Below, one piece after another: positions 23,409 to 33,181 of a DNA stretch of 64,000 bases. Origin of the DNA: JAODBQ01 sp047602055. GTDB taxonomy: Bacteria > Actinomycetota > Acidimicrobiia > Acidimicrobiales > Ilumatobacteraceae. The notes beneath the pieces are model-generated. The model saw nothing but the letters and a program-made list of their open reading frames with translations. It did no database searches and was not told where the DNA came from. Positions within the stretch are counted from its first letter, which is position 1, and each line of letters opens with the position of its first letter. Location of the stretch: contig JASGIG010000001.1 in assembly GCA_047602055.1 (NCBI GenBank), forward strand, positions 4,712,001 to 4,776,000, written 5' to 3'. A program made the translations under genes and the position numbers.

Positions 23409-25016
23409 TCAGGCGTCGTGGCGATGGCTGCGGTACCACTCGATCAGCGCGGTCGTCGACGTGTCGTGCTGCGGCGCCTCGGAACCGGACAGCTCTGGGG
23501 TGATCCTGTTGGCCAGCGCCTTGCCCAGCTCGACGCCCCACTGATCGAAGCTGTCGATGCCCCACACCGTCCCCTGCACGAACACGACGTGCTCGTACAG
23601 GGCGATCAGCTGGCCGAGCACGTTGGGGGTCAGCTGCGGGGCGAGGATCGTCGTCGAGGGCCGGTCGCCCGGGAACACCCGCGCCTGCTGCTGATGCGCC
23701 GGGATGCCCTCGGCGATCACCTCGTCGAGCGTCTTGCCGAACGCCAGCGCCTCGCCCTGGGCGAACAGGTTGGCCATCAGCAGGTCGTGCTGGGCGTACA
23801 GGCCGTGGTTCGGCCGGCCGAAGCCGATGAAGTCGATCGGCACCAGGCGGGTGCCCTGGTGGAGCAGCTGGTAGAACGCGTGCTGCCCGTTCGTGCCGGG
23901 CTCGCCCCACACGATCGGCCCGGTGTCGGTGGCGACCACCGAACCGTCGAGGCGCACCGACTTGCCGTTGCTCTCCATGTCGAGCTGCTGCAGGTAGGCC
24001 GGGAAGCGGCGCAGCTCCTGGGCGTACGGCAGCACCGCCTTGCTCTGCGCGCCGAGCACGTTCGTGTACCAGACGCCGAGCATGCCGACGATCACCGGCA
24101 CGTTGTCGCGCAGCGGCGCGGTGCGGAAGTGCTCGTCGATCGTGTGGAACCCGTCGAGGAACGAGGCGAAGCCGTCCCGCCCGATGGCGATCATCAACGA
24201 CAGGCCGATCGCCGAGTCGACCGAGTAGCGCCCGCCCACCCAGTCCCAGAACCCGAACATGTTCGCGGTGTCGATCCCGAACCTGGCCACCTCGGCGGCG
24301 TTCGTGCTGACGGCGACGAAGTGCTTGGCGACGGCGTCGTCACCGAGCGCCGCGGTCAGCCAGCGGCGGGCCTCGGTGGCGTTGGTGATCGTCTCGATCG
24401 TGGTGAACGTCTTCGAGCTGACGACGACGAGCGTCGTCGCCGGGTCGAGGTCCTCGAGGTTGCCGCTGATGTCGGCGCCGTCGACGTTGCTGACGAAGCG
24501 GCACGACAGGCCGTCCTGGCAGAACGCCTCGGTCGCCAGGTAGGCCATCGCCGGGCCGAGGTCGCTGCCGCCGATGCCGATGTTGACGACGGTGCGGATC
24601 CGCTCGCCGGTGGCGCCGACCCAGTCGCCGCTGCGCACCCGGTCGGCGAAGGCGCCCATCTGGCCCAGCACGGCATGGACGTCGGGGACGACGTCGTGAC
24701 CGTCGACGTCGACGTGCGCTCCGACGGGCTGGCGCAGCGCGGTGTGCAGCACGGCCCGGCGCTCGGTGACGTTGATCTTCTCGCCGGCGAACATCGCGTC
24801 ACGATGCGCCTCGACGGCCGCTGCCGCGGCGACGGCGACCAGCGCGTCGACGACCGTGTCGTCGACGAGGTTCTTCGACCAGTCGACGCGCAGGTCGCCG
24901 GCGGTCAGCAGGTACCGGGACGCCCGGCCGGGATCGTCGGCGAACAGCTCGCGCAGCGGTGCCGGCCGCGGCGTGGCCAGCAGCGCGGACCACTCGTCCG
25001 TCGTGGTGATGTCCAT
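23409..25016 (-). CDS. pgi: Glucose-6-phosphate isomerase
   Basis: Interconverts glucose 6-phosphate and fructose 6-phosphate in the cytosol. The 535-residue protein has both family signatures: DWVGGRYSVDSAIGL (258-272) and FDQWGVELGK (490-499). IGIGGSDLG (146-154) binds the phosphate; Glu348, His379 and Lys499 are the catalytic residues by alignment from memory. ATG 25016 lies 8 bases after a TAGGTT box. It is next to pgl, which makes this a small sugar phosphate island, and is followed after 4 bases by an MFS gene that may share its mRNA. Confidence 0.97.
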   Translation of the reverse strand: MDITTTDEWSALLATPRPAPLRELFADDPGRASRYLLTAGDLRVDWSKNLVDDTVVDALVAVAAAAAVEAHRDAMFAGEKINVTERRAVLHTALRQPVGAHVDVDGHDVVPDVHAVLGQMGAFADRVRSGDWVGATGERIRTVVNIGIGGSDLGPAMAYLATEAFCQDGLSCRFVSNVDGADISGNLEDLDPATTLVVVSSKTFTTIETITNATEARRWLTAALGDDAVAKHFVAVSTNAAEVARFGIDTANMFGFWDWVGGRYSVDSAIGLSLMIAIGRDGFASFLDGFHTIDEHFRTAPLRDNVPVIVGMLGVWYTNVLGAQSKAVLPYAQELRRFPAYLQQLDMESNGKSVRLDGSVVATDTGPIVWGEPGTNGQHAFYQLLHQGTRLVPIDFIGFGRPNHGLYAQHDLLMANLFAQGEALAFGKTLDEVIAEGIPAHQQQARVFPGDRPSTTILAPQLTPNVLGQLIALYEHVVFVQGTVWGIDSFDQWGVELGKALANRITPELSGSEAPQHDTSTTALIEWYRSHRHDA

Positions 25017-25024
25017 CGCTGCGG

Positions 25025-25030
25025 AACCTA
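25025..25030 (-). promoter_or_regulatory. Predicted -10 box of pgi
   Basis: TAGGTT on the minus strand, 8 bases before ATG 25016. Confidence 0.45.
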
Positions 25031-25068
25031 CAGCTCGACCGCAACCATCGGTCGCCGGGCGGAGGTCG

Positions 25069-25537
25069 CTACGCGGAGCGGTCCGGGCCGGCGACCGCAG
25101 GCCGCGGGTTCGGCGGCGCCGTGCGCACCCAGCGCGACCAATCCGGCTGACGCTCGTAGCCGCGGGCGACCCAGGCCGCCTGGCCGAGGTCGTTGCCGTC
25201 GAGCACCATCGCGTCGAAGCGCGTCGCCTCCAGCGCCGACAGGCGCGCCTCGGCCGCGTCGAGCAGTGACGTCGCGATGCCACGCCGGCGGTGCTGCGGA
25301 TGGACGGCCAGCCGGTACAGGTGCGCTCGCCAGCCGTCCCAACCGGCGATGACCGTGCCGACGATCGTCGAGCTGTCGCGGGCGACGATCAGCGCCTCGG
25401 GATCGCGGCCCAGCAGGGCGCGCACGGCGGCCACGGAGTCGGCAGGCCAGCGCGGCGTTCTCTCCGGCCACCTGCCAGAAGGCGACGAGATCGTCGACGT
25501 CGTCGGCCGACGCGCCCCCGAGCACGGGCGCGGTCAC
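25069..25537 (-). pseudogene. GNAT N-acetyltransferase gene with a single frameshift
   Basis: GTG 25537 overlaps the pgl stop (GTGA) and begins VTAPVLGGASADDVDDLVAF, a normal GNAT N-terminus. After GENAAL the frame must shift by one base near 25445-25448 to continue PADSVAAVRALLGRDPEALI, then the acetyl-CoA motif LAVHPQHRRRGIATSLL and the C-terminus YERQPDWSRWV. Removing one G from CTGGCCTGCC restores a 155-residue protein. The rest is undamaged, so this may be an assembly error. Alternatively a shortened 121-residue form could start at 25434. Substrate unknown. Confidence 0.7.
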
Positions 25538-26208
25538 GGCCGATCGTCCGGCAGCGCCAGACCGCTCGCCGCCGCCGCATCGAGGCTGGCCAACGTCGCT
25601 GTGCGCCTGACGCAGCTGATCGGCAGCGCCATGTCGCCGTCCACCCAGCGACGCACCACCGACGCCTTCGCCGCGCCGGAGACCTCGACGATCCGCCACC
25701 GCGCCGCGTTGACCACCGGCGGGGTCAGCGTCGTCCGGATCCGCCCGTTGAACGGCCCGCACGTCGCCACCGGCTCGGTGACGTCGACGACGGGGTCGCC
25801 CGGCGGCCACGACGCGGTGTGGCCGTCGTCGCCGATGCCGAGGTGGACGACGTCGAAGCGCTCGGGCAGCGCCGCCGCATACCGGCGGCAGGCGGCGGCG
25901 AGGTTCGCCGCGGTCACCGGCATCAGCTTGAGGTTGCGCTTCGGCAGCGGCAGCACGTCGAGCATCCCGGCGTTGCGGTCCGGGTCGCCGTCGGGGGCGA
26001 CGCGCTCGTCGACCTGGTACGCGGTGATCGCCGTCCACGGCAGGTCCGTCGCGGCGAGCAGGGCGAGCATCGCCCGCGGCGTGCTGCCACCGCTGAACGC
26101 GATCGACGCGCCGCCCCGCGCCGCGACGGCGTCGCGCAACCGCCGGGCGATCCGTCCCGATGTGTACGACGAGGCGTCCTCGGGCGCCAGTGCGACGTGG
26201 ATCTCCAT
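25534..26208 (-). CDS. pgl: 6-phosphogluconolactonase
   Basis: Hydrolyses 6-phosphogluconolactone in the oxidative pentose phosphate pathway. The 224-residue protein carries SGGSTP (39-44) for phosphate binding, QVDERVAPDGDPDRNAGML (66-83) and LGIGDDGHTASWPPG (123-137) with the catalytic His. It is on the short side for the family but complete. It sits 53 codons-worth of sequence upstream of pgi with a GNAT gene between and coupled to it. No zwf, gnd, tal or opcA gene lies in the window. ATG 26208 is the only sensible start. Confidence 0.93.
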   Translation of the reverse strand: MEIHVALAPEDASSYTSGRIARRLRDAVAARGGASIAFSGGSTPRAMLALLAATDLPWTAITAYQVDERVAPDGDPDRNAGMLDVLPLPKRNLKLMPVTAANLAAACRRYAAALPERFDVVHLGIGDDGHTASWPPGDPVVDVTEPVATCGPFNGRIRTTLTPPVVNAARWRIVEVSGAAKASVVRRWVDGDMALPISCVRRTATLASLDAAAASGLALPDDRP

Positions 26209-26227
26209 CGACCGCAGTCTGGCGGAT

Positions 26228-26995
26228 TCAGCGGCCGACGTAGACCGCCGGGCGCTTCTCCAGGAACGACTTGACGCCCTCGCGGTGGTCCTCGGTCTGG
26301 AACAGCTCGCTGAGCGACGTGGACACCCACACCCCCAGCTCGGCCCAGTCCGGGTCGAGCGCCCGGCGCATGCCGTCCTTGATCTTCTGCACGGCCAGCG
26401 GCGGGCGCGAGGCGATCTTGCCGGCCAGCTCCAGCGCCGTCGGCAGCAACGCCTCGTGGGCCACGACCCGGCTCACCAGCCCGAGCTCACGGGCGCGGTG
26501 GGCGTCGATCACGTCGCCCGTGAACAGCAGCTCGGCCGCGGCCTCGCGACCGACCAGCTGGGCCAGGCGGCCGATCCCGGCGACGTCGGTGCACAGCCCG
26601 CGCAGCACGAACAGCTCGCCGAACTTGGCCTTCTCGGAGGCGACACGGATGTCGGCCATCATCGCCAGCTCCATCCCCCACCCGACGGCCGCGCCGTTGA
26701 CCGCGGCGATCACCGGCACGTTCGTGTTCAGGATCGCATCGGCGGCCGGCGTCAGGCGCGGGGCGACCTTCACCGGCTTGGCCTTGGCCTCGCCACCGCC
26801 CATCACGGCGCGCACGTCGTCACCCGAGCAGAAGGCCGGGTCGGCGCCGGTGATCACCAGGCAACGAGCGGTCGTCGTGCGGACCGCGGCCTCCAGCATG
26901 TCGTAGGTCTCGAAGCGCAGGGCGTTGCGCATCTCCGGCCGGTTGATCGTGACGACGTCCACGTCCCCGCGGCGCTCGACGAGGAGACTCGGCAT
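26228..26995 (-). CDS. Enoyl-CoA hydratase/isomerase family protein
   Basis: A 255-residue crotonase-fold enzyme. TGADPAFCSGDDVRAVMGG (48-66) is the first oxyanion-hole segment and AAVNGAAVGWGMELAMMADIRVAS (about 96-119) the second, both well conserved. FTGDVIDAHRARELGLVSRVV is the usual helix-turn region. The most probable reaction is hydration of 2-enoyl-CoA in beta-oxidation, but crotonase-fold members also do isomerisation, hydrolysis and dehalogenation. ATG 26995 is used; a promoter-like TACGTT box lies 21 bases upstream with the leader between. It is divergent from rarD. Confidence 0.88.
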   Translation of the reverse strand: MPSLLVERRGDVDVVTINRPEMRNALRFETYDMLEAAVRTTTARCLVITGADPAFCSGDDVRAVMGGGEAKAKPVKVAPRLTPAADAILNTNVPVIAAVNGAAVGWGMELAMMADIRVASEKAKFGELFVLRGLCTDVAGIGRLAQLVGREAAAELLFTGDVIDAHRARELGLVSRVVAHEALLPTALELAGKIASRPPLAVQKIKDGMRRALDPDWAELGVWVSTSLSELFQTEDHREGVKSFLEKRPAVYVGR

Positions 26996-27016
26996 CTTCT
27001 GTGCTCATCCCCGGCA

Positions 27017-27022
27017 ACGTAA
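27017..27022 (-). promoter_or_regulatory. Possible -10 box of the enoyl-CoA hydratase gene
   Basis: TACGTT on the minus strand, 21 bases before ATG 26995, so a short leader would be transcribed. An ATG 7 bases after the box is out of frame with the gene. Confidence 0.3.
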
Positions 27023-27104
27023 CAATCGGTCGCCTCGCCGTTCTCCTCGGCTCCGGTGGAATGCCATGGTCGACGGCTCCGATGAGGCGGTAGGAAGGAC
27101 ACCC

Positions 27105-28055
27105 GTGAGCACGGCGCCGGCACAGGATCACCACGTGCGCGCCGGCGTGATCGTCGGCTTCGCCGCCTACGTCCTGTGGGGCGCGCTGACGATCTATTGG
27201 CACGAGCTCGACCACTTCGACGCGTTCGAGCTGATCGGCTACCGGGTGATCTTCTCGGCGCTGACGATGGTCGTCGCCCTCACCGTCGCCGGGCGCTGGC
27301 GGCATCTCGGCCCCGCGCTGCGCAGCCGCTCCCTGCTCGCCCGCGTCGCCCTCACCGCCGTGCTGCTGACGGTGAACTGGACGTCGTACGTGTACGCCGT
27401 CGTCCACGACCGCGTGCTGGAGACGGCGCTCGGCTACTTCGTCGCCCCGGTCGGCACGATGCTCGTCGGCGCGTTCGTCCTGCACGAGCGGCTGCGCCGC
27501 GCCCAGGTCGTCGCCATCGCCTTCGCCGCGGCGGCGATCGTCGTGCTCACCGCCTCGTACGGCCGGGTGCCGTACCTGGCGCTGGCGATCGCCGTGTCGT
27601 GGACGGCCTACGGCTACCTCAAGAAGCAGGTGCCGCTCGATCCGCTCGACGGGATGGCCGCCGAGGTGTTCCTGCTGGTCGTCCCGGCCGTCGCCGTCGT
27701 GGTCGCCGCGGCCGGCTCCTCGGCCAGCATCCCCAGCGCGGCCAGCGGCGGCGAGCTGGCCCTGCTGACGTTGAGCGGCGTCGGCACCGTGGTGCCGCTG
27801 ACGATGTTCGCGTTCTCCGCCCAGCGCGTCCCGCTGACCGTGCTCGGCCCGCTGCAGTACAGCGTCCCGACGATCAACCTGCTGCTCGGCTGGCTCGTCT
27901 ACCACGAGGCGCTGCCGCCGTCGCGGGTCGCCGGCTTCACGCTCGTCTGGATCGGCCTCGCCGTGCTCACCGCCGACTCACTCCACCGCGCCCGCACCGC
28001 CAGGGCCGACGCCGGCAAGCTGGCGCTGGCACTGTCCAGTGAACCGGCGCTCTGA
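27105..28055 (+). CDS. rarD: RarD-type EamA family transporter
   Basis: A 316-residue membrane protein with ten hydrophobic helices in two EamA halves. AAYVLWGALTIYWHELDHF near residue 20 is the RarD opening (YxLWGxxPxYW), WTSYVYAVVHDRVLETALGY near 90 is the loop most conserved in the subfamily, and VPLTVLGPLQYSVPTINLLLG near 250 is the second-half signature. RarD is linked to chloramphenicol sensitivity but its natural substrate is unknown. GTG 27105 is preferred over ATG 27066 because AGGAAGGA lies 5 bases before it and it precedes helix 1 closely. Confidence 0.88.
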   Translation: MSTAPAQDHHVRAGVIVGFAAYVLWGALTIYWHELDHFDAFELIGYRVIFSALTMVVALTVAGRWRHLGPALRSRSLLARVALTAVLLTVNWTSYVYAVVHDRVLETALGYFVAPVGTMLVGAFVLHERLRRAQVVAIAFAAAAIVVLTASYGRVPYLALAIAVSWTAYGYLKKQVPLDPLDGMAAEVFLLVVPAVAVVVAAAGSSASIPSAASGGELALLTLSGVGTVVPLTMFAFSAQRVPLTVLGPLQYSVPTINLLLGWLVYHEALPPSRVAGFTLVWIGLAVLTADSLHRARTARADAGKLALALSSEPAL

Positions 28056-28060
28056 GCGAC

Positions 28061-28066
28061 TACGTT
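28061..28066 (+). promoter_or_regulatory. Predicted -10 box of the first small lipoprotein gene
   Basis: TACGTT, 7 bases before ATG 28074, directly after the rarD stop. Confidence 0.5.
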
Positions 28067-28073
28067 CCGGGCG

Positions 28074-28367
28074 ATGAGACGGGTCGCCGTGCTGGCTGCT
28101 GCCACGGTCGCGCTGCTGGCGTCCTGCTCGCCCGACGGCGCCGACTTCAAGCACGAGACCGAGCAGTTCATCAAGGGCGACGAGCGGCTCGTCGCGGTCA
28201 CCGGCACGACGTTCACCAAGGCCGAGTGCCAGTCGCCACAGGAGACCGCCGTCGGCGCCGCCTACCAGTGCGTGGCGATCGCCGCGGACGGCTCCACCTG
28301 GGACTTCGCGGTCGAGATCAACGAGAAGAATCGCTTCCAGATCGTCGACTGGAAGGTGCGCGCCTGA
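28074..28367 (+). CDS. Small lipoprotein, DUF4333-like (paralogue 1)
   Basis: A 97-residue exported lipoprotein: MRRVAVLAAATVALLASC is a lipobox signal peptide with Cys18 as the lipidated residue. The mature part has FKHETEQFIKGDERLVAVTG, two cysteines (AECQSP and YQCVAI) likely in a disulfide, and DGSTWDFAVEINEKNRFQIVDW at the end. This pattern fits the actinobacterial DUF4333 domain, whose function is unknown. The next gene encodes a clear paralogue, so the two arose by tandem duplication. Confidence 0.8.
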   Translation: MRRVAVLAAATVALLASCSPDGADFKHETEQFIKGDERLVAVTGTTFTKAECQSPQETAVGAAYQCVAIAADGSTWDFAVEINEKNRFQIVDWKVRA

Positions 28368-28421
28368 GCGACACGCCACGGCCTCGGTAACGTGCTTGGC
28401 CGATCGAAGGGACGTGACCCC

Positions 28422-28787
28422 ATGAAGAAGACGCTGATCGCCGCGACCGGGGCGAGCCTGGTGCTCCTTCTCGGCGCCTGCAGCAAGGACGCCGACACGA
28501 GCGACTTCAAGAAGCAGACCGCCGACTTCATCAACGGCAAGGAGGTCGAGGAGAAGACCGGCACCGACTTCGAGGACGCCTCGTGCGAGGAGCCGGCGTC
28601 CACCGCCATCGGCACGACCTACACGTGCACCGCGACCGCGACCACCGACGGTTCGAAGTGGACGTTCGACGTCGAGATCACCTCCAAGAACGGCTTCACG
28701 GTGCAGGACGCGAACCCGGTCGACGACTCCGCCACCGGGGCGACGACGACCGTCGCCGACGACGACGCGACCACCACCACCGGCTGA
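28422..28787 (+). CDS. Small lipoprotein, DUF4333-like (paralogue 2)
   Basis: A 121-residue lipoprotein with signal peptide MKKTLIAATGASLVLLLGAC and lipidated Cys20. Its core (DFKKQTADFINGKEVEEKTG, SCEEPAS, YTCTATA, SKWTFDVEITSKNGFTVQDA) aligns block by block with the preceding protein, including both cysteines. It adds a Thr/Asp-rich disordered tail (GATTTVADDDATTTTG). A GAAGGGA Shine-Dalgarno and a TAACGT box at 28388 suggest its own promoter. Function unknown; cell-surface location is inferred from the lipobox. Confidence 0.8.
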   Translation: MKKTLIAATGASLVLLLGACSKDADTSDFKKQTADFINGKEVEEKTGTDFEDASCEEPASTAIGTTYTCTATATTDGSKWTFDVEITSKNGFTVQDANPVDDSATGATTTVADDDATTTTG

Positions 28788-28802
28788 CGGCCCCCGGCCG
28801 GT

Positions 28803-30215
<1,413 letters not shown>

Positions 30216-30298
30216 CCTCACCCGATCGGCCTCCCGCCGACGCACGCTACCGACGGCCTGGGGTGCCCGCCCGACGCCCGGCAACTTCCTTCGATGAC

Positions 30299-30304
30299 TA
30301 ACGT
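30299..30304 (+). promoter_or_regulatory. Predicted -10 box of the MarR gene at 30311
   Basis: TAACGT, 6 bases before ATG 30311. Confidence 0.5.
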
Positions 30305-30310
30305 TTCACC

Positions 30311-30832
30311 ATGCTCATGGACGCGACTGGGGCGGCGGGCGGACAGTTCGCCGACGACGGCGAAGCCGCCGACATCGTCGACCTCTACGGGTTCACCGGG
30401 CGATGGCTGGCACTGGCCCACAAGGCGATGCGCGCCGAGCTCGACCGCCGGCTCGGCGAGGCCGGCGGGAGCCTGTCGACGTTCCAGGTGCTGCGCGCCG
30501 CCGACCAGGCCGGCGCGCCCACGCAGATCGAGCTGGCAGGCGTGCTCGGCATCACCGGGTCGACGCTCGTGCGCCACCTCGACCGGATGGCCGCCGGCGG
30601 GCTGATCGAGCGGCAGGTCGAGGGCACCGACCGCCGCGTCCGGCGGATCCGCCTGACCCCCGCGGGGCGGTCGCTGCTGCACCGCCTGGCGGCCGTCGCC
30701 CACCAGAGCGAGCATGCCGTCGCCGCCCTGCTCAGCGAGGACGAGCGGGCCGGGCTGCGCCACGCGCTGCGCACGATCGCCGACCACTTCGGCACCGCCG
30801 ACCATCATGTTCGCGCTCCGATCGGCACATAG
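30311..30832 (+). CDS. MarR family transcriptional regulator
   Basis: A 173-residue winged-helix protein. STFQVLRAADQAGAPTQIELAGVLGITGSTLVRHLDRMA (residues about 57-95) contains the recognition helix, and the wing is VEGTDRRVRRIRLTPAGRSLLH. The N-terminal 25 residues are a variable acidic leader. It faces the solute-binding protein gene head to head and may regulate it; the shared 95-base region is the place to look for its site. Ligand unknown. Downstream lie the F and A repeat copies, then a convergent hydrolase gene. Confidence 0.87.
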   Translation: MLMDATGAAGGQFADDGEAADIVDLYGFTGRWLALAHKAMRAELDRRLGEAGGSLSTFQVLRAADQAGAPTQIELAGVLGITGSTLVRHLDRMAAGGLIERQVEGTDRRVRRIRLTPAGRSLLHRLAAVAHQSEHAVAALLSEDERAGLRHALRTIADHFGTADHHVRAPIGT

Positions 30833-30839
30833 CCCCTCC

Positions 30840-30974
30840 CTCCGCCTGCCGCGCCCGCCACCTCCGCTTCGCTTCAGCGCTCACGACACCTCGAACCACC
30901 GGCGTCGGCCCACCCCCTCGCCGTCCCGACTTGTCGCGCCCTGACCGGGAACCTTCCGGCCACGACGCGACAAG
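30840..30974. repeat. Intergenic repeats: family F copy and family A palindrome
   Basis: From 30840 to 30890 is a diverged reverse copy of the unit at 34549-34626. From 30930 to 30974 is a family A palindrome: outer arms CTTGTCGCG/CGCGACAAG, perfect over 9 bases, around inner CCGG/CCGG with GGAACCTTCC. Both lie between convergent genes, so they may also end transcription. Confidence 0.75.
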
Positions 30975-31106
30975 AACCGAGATCCCAGCCTCCGAAACAC
31001 GGCGTCTCGGAGTGCTCAGGGCGCCCCGGCGATGGCCGCGACCTGGCCGCGCGACACGGCCAGGTCCGACTGCCAGGTCTCCATGACCGATGCAGCACCC
31101 GGCCGA

Positions 31107-32009
31107 TCAGACCGGCGATGCCAGCAACGCCGTCAGGGCGACGACCAGCGCCACCGGTTGTTCGAGCATGACGTGGTGGTGGGCCAGCGGGATCGCGATC
31201 GGCGGGCCACACGTCGCCAGCAGCTCCTGACAGCGGGCGATGTCGGCCGCGTCGACGACGTCGCTGCGGTCGCCGTGCACGTAGCTCAACGGCACGGTGA
31301 CGGCGCGGTACATCGCGCTCGACGGACAGGCGTTGAGCGACGTCGCCGCGTCACCGTCGAACTTCAGCGCCCAGCCACCGCCGGCATCGTCGACCTCCTT
31401 CACCTCACGGAACGAGTGCCGGGCGACGTGGTCGAGGATCGCCGGTTCCGGCCAGCCGCCGGGCGGGGCGAGGCGGTAGCGACCGAGCGCGGTGTCGAGG
31501 TCGGGCTGCACCCGGTTGCGGCTCGCCGGCATCTCCACGGGGTCGCCGTCGAGCACCCCGAGCCACATCTCGATCAGGATCGCCCGGGCGACTCGCTCCG
31601 GCGCGACGAGGCAGGCATCGAGCGCCGGCAGCGAGCCATAGCTGTGGGCGACGATCGCCGGACGCTCGAACCCGACAGCGTCGGCGACGGCGAGCAGCTC
31701 ACGCCCGTGCTGCGCCCGGGAGTACGCGCGCCGGTGGCCGCTGTCGCCGAAGCCGCTGAAGTCGACGGCGACGACACGGTGACGCGTCGCCAGCCACGGG
31801 GCGATGTGGTCCCACCAGCGGGCGTGGGCCTGGAACCCGTGGGCGAGGAGGACGCCCGGCAGGTCGTCACGGTCCAACGACCAGCCGCGATACGAGATCG
31901 TCGCGCCCTCGACCTCGACCGACCCGACGGCGGGTGCGTGCGACCAGGCCTCACGCACCCACTCGTCGACCGGCGCCCGCGGTGGGGCGAGCTCGGCGGC
32001 GCCGGTCAC
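31107..32009 (-). CDS. Alpha/beta hydrolase
   Basis: A 300-residue alpha/beta hydrolase. LLAHGFQAHARWWDHIAPWL near residue 55 contains the HG oxyanion motif, AHSYGS near 120 is the nucleophile elbow with Ser, and HHHVMLEQP near the C-terminus has the catalytic His. It is the last gene of a three-gene operon: its GTG overlaps the stop of the beta-lactamase-like gene (GTGA, 32006-32009), which in turn overlaps the LLM oxidoreductase gene. Substrate unknown; an ester or lactone fits the fold. Confidence 0.87.
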   Translation of the reverse strand: MTGAAELAPPRAPVDEWVREAWSHAPAVGSVEVEGATISYRGWSLDRDDLPGVLLAHGFQAHARWWDHIAPWLATRHRVVAVDFSGFGDSGHRRAYSRAQHGRELLAVADAVGFERPAIVAHSYGSLPALDACLVAPERVARAILIEMWLGVLDGDPVEMPASRNRVQPDLDTALGRYRLAPPGGWPEPAILDHVARHSFREVKEVDDAGGGWALKFDGDAATSLNACPSSAMYRAVTVPLSYVHGDRSDVVDAADIARCQELLATCGPPIAIPLAHHHVMLEQPVALVVALTALLASPV

Positions 32010-33181
32010 CCGGCCGCGTCGGCCGCGGCCGCCGCGGCATCGATCAACCGCTGGGCGCGCAGGTCGCCGGCAAGGTTCGAGGCCATCTGGTTCATGACGT
32101 ACGAGAACCCCAGCTGGCGCTCCGGCTGGGCGAAGCTCACCGAGCCACCGGCACCGGGGTGCCCGTACGAGCCGGGGCCGGCGTACGGCGTGAACGGACC
32201 CGTCACCATGAAGCCGAGCCCGAACGTCGTCTCACCCATCAGGCAGGCGTCGATCTCGCCGTCGGGCGTCAGCTTGGTGCGCGCCCGCTCGCGGATCTCG
32301 TCGTTCAACAGCTGGATGCCGTCGACCTCGCCGAACGTCGCTGCGTACAGCTTGGCCAGCGAGCGGGCGTTGGTGATCCCGTTGGCCGCCGGCATCTGCG
32401 CGGCGTGCACCTCGGGACGGTTGAACGGCGACTCGGTCTCGTCCTCGCCTTCGAAGGCGAACGCACCGTTGAGGAACAGCGCCCGGTAGGCGTTGCTGCC
32501 CGGCCCGAAGTACTGGTCGATCATCGCCTGCACCGCCGGGTCGTCGCTCTGGCTGGCCAGCGCGCCGATGATCGGCGAGACGCGCGGCTCCTGCTCGGCC
32601 GGGAGGCCGATCCACAGGTCGAGGCCGAGCGGGCCGGCGATCTCCTCGGCGACGAACTGGCCGGGCAGGCGTCCGTCGGTGCGGCGGATCAGCTCGCCGG
32701 CCAGCCATCCGTAGGTCAGCGCGTGGTAGCCGTGGGCCGTGCCGATCGGCCACTGCGGCGTGCCGGCGGCGAGCCGCGACGTGATGGTGTCCCAGTCGAG
32801 CGCCTCGGCCATCGTGGTCGGCTGATCGACGCTGAACAGGCCGCACTGGTGGCTGAGCAGCTGGGCGACGGTGGCGTCGCCCTTGCCGTTGACGGCGAAC
32901 TCCGGCCAGTACGTGGCGACCTTCTCGTCGTAGTCGAGCAGGCCGCGCTGCACGCACATCCCCACGGCGATCGCGGTGATCCCCTTGGTCGTGCTGAAGA
33001 CGAGCTGCAGCGTGTCGTCCGCGTACGGCTTGGTCCTCGCCGCGTCGAAGTGACCGCCGACGAGGTCGACGACGAGCTGACCGCGGTGGTAGACGGCGCA
33101 GCCGGCGCCGACCTCCTCACCGCCGGCCAGGTTGCCCTCGAACGCCTCGGCGACGCCCTCCCAACCGGGGGCGACGGTCAC
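32006..33181 (-). CDS. Serine hydrolase of the beta-lactamase (class C-like) family
   Basis: A 391-residue beta-lactamase-fold hydrolase related to EstB/LACTB rather than a resistance enzyme. QLVFSTTKGITAIAVG near residue 60 supplies the SxxK nucleophile (Ser-Thr-Thr-Lys) and YHALTYGWLAGEL near 155 the Tyr of the second motif; the C-terminal GHPGAGGS gives the third. No signal peptide, so it works in the cytosol, perhaps on esters or small amides. It is translationally coupled both upstream (GTGA at 33178-33181) and downstream. Confidence 0.88.
   Translation of the reverse strand: MTVAPGWEGVAEAFEGNLAGGEEVGAGCAVYHRGQLVVDLVGGHFDAARTKPYADDTLQLVFSTTKGITAIAVGMCVQRGLLDYDEKVATYWPEFAVNGKGDATVAQLLSHQCGLFSVDQPTTMAEALDWDTITSRLAAGTPQWPIGTAHGYHALTYGWLAGELIRRTDGRLPGQFVAEEIAGPLGLDLWIGLPAEQEPRVSPIIGALASQSDDPAVQAMIDQYFGPGSNAYRALFLNGAFAFEGEDETESPFNRPEVHAAQMPAANGITNARSLAKLYAATFGEVDGIQLLNDEIRERARTKLTPDGEIDACLMGETTFGLGFMVTGPFTPYAGPGSYGHPGAGGSVSFAQPERQLGFSYVMNQMASNLAGDLRAQRLIDAAAAAADAAG

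Noticed and set aside
23262..25352. A 696-codon open frame on the plus strand over pgi
   Set aside because: Shadow of the clearly intact pgi gene; no motif in the product.
32006..33181. Beta-lactam resistance enzyme
   Set aside because: No signal peptide, and the motifs fit the EstB/LACTB esterase-like group rather than a secreted class C beta-lactamase.
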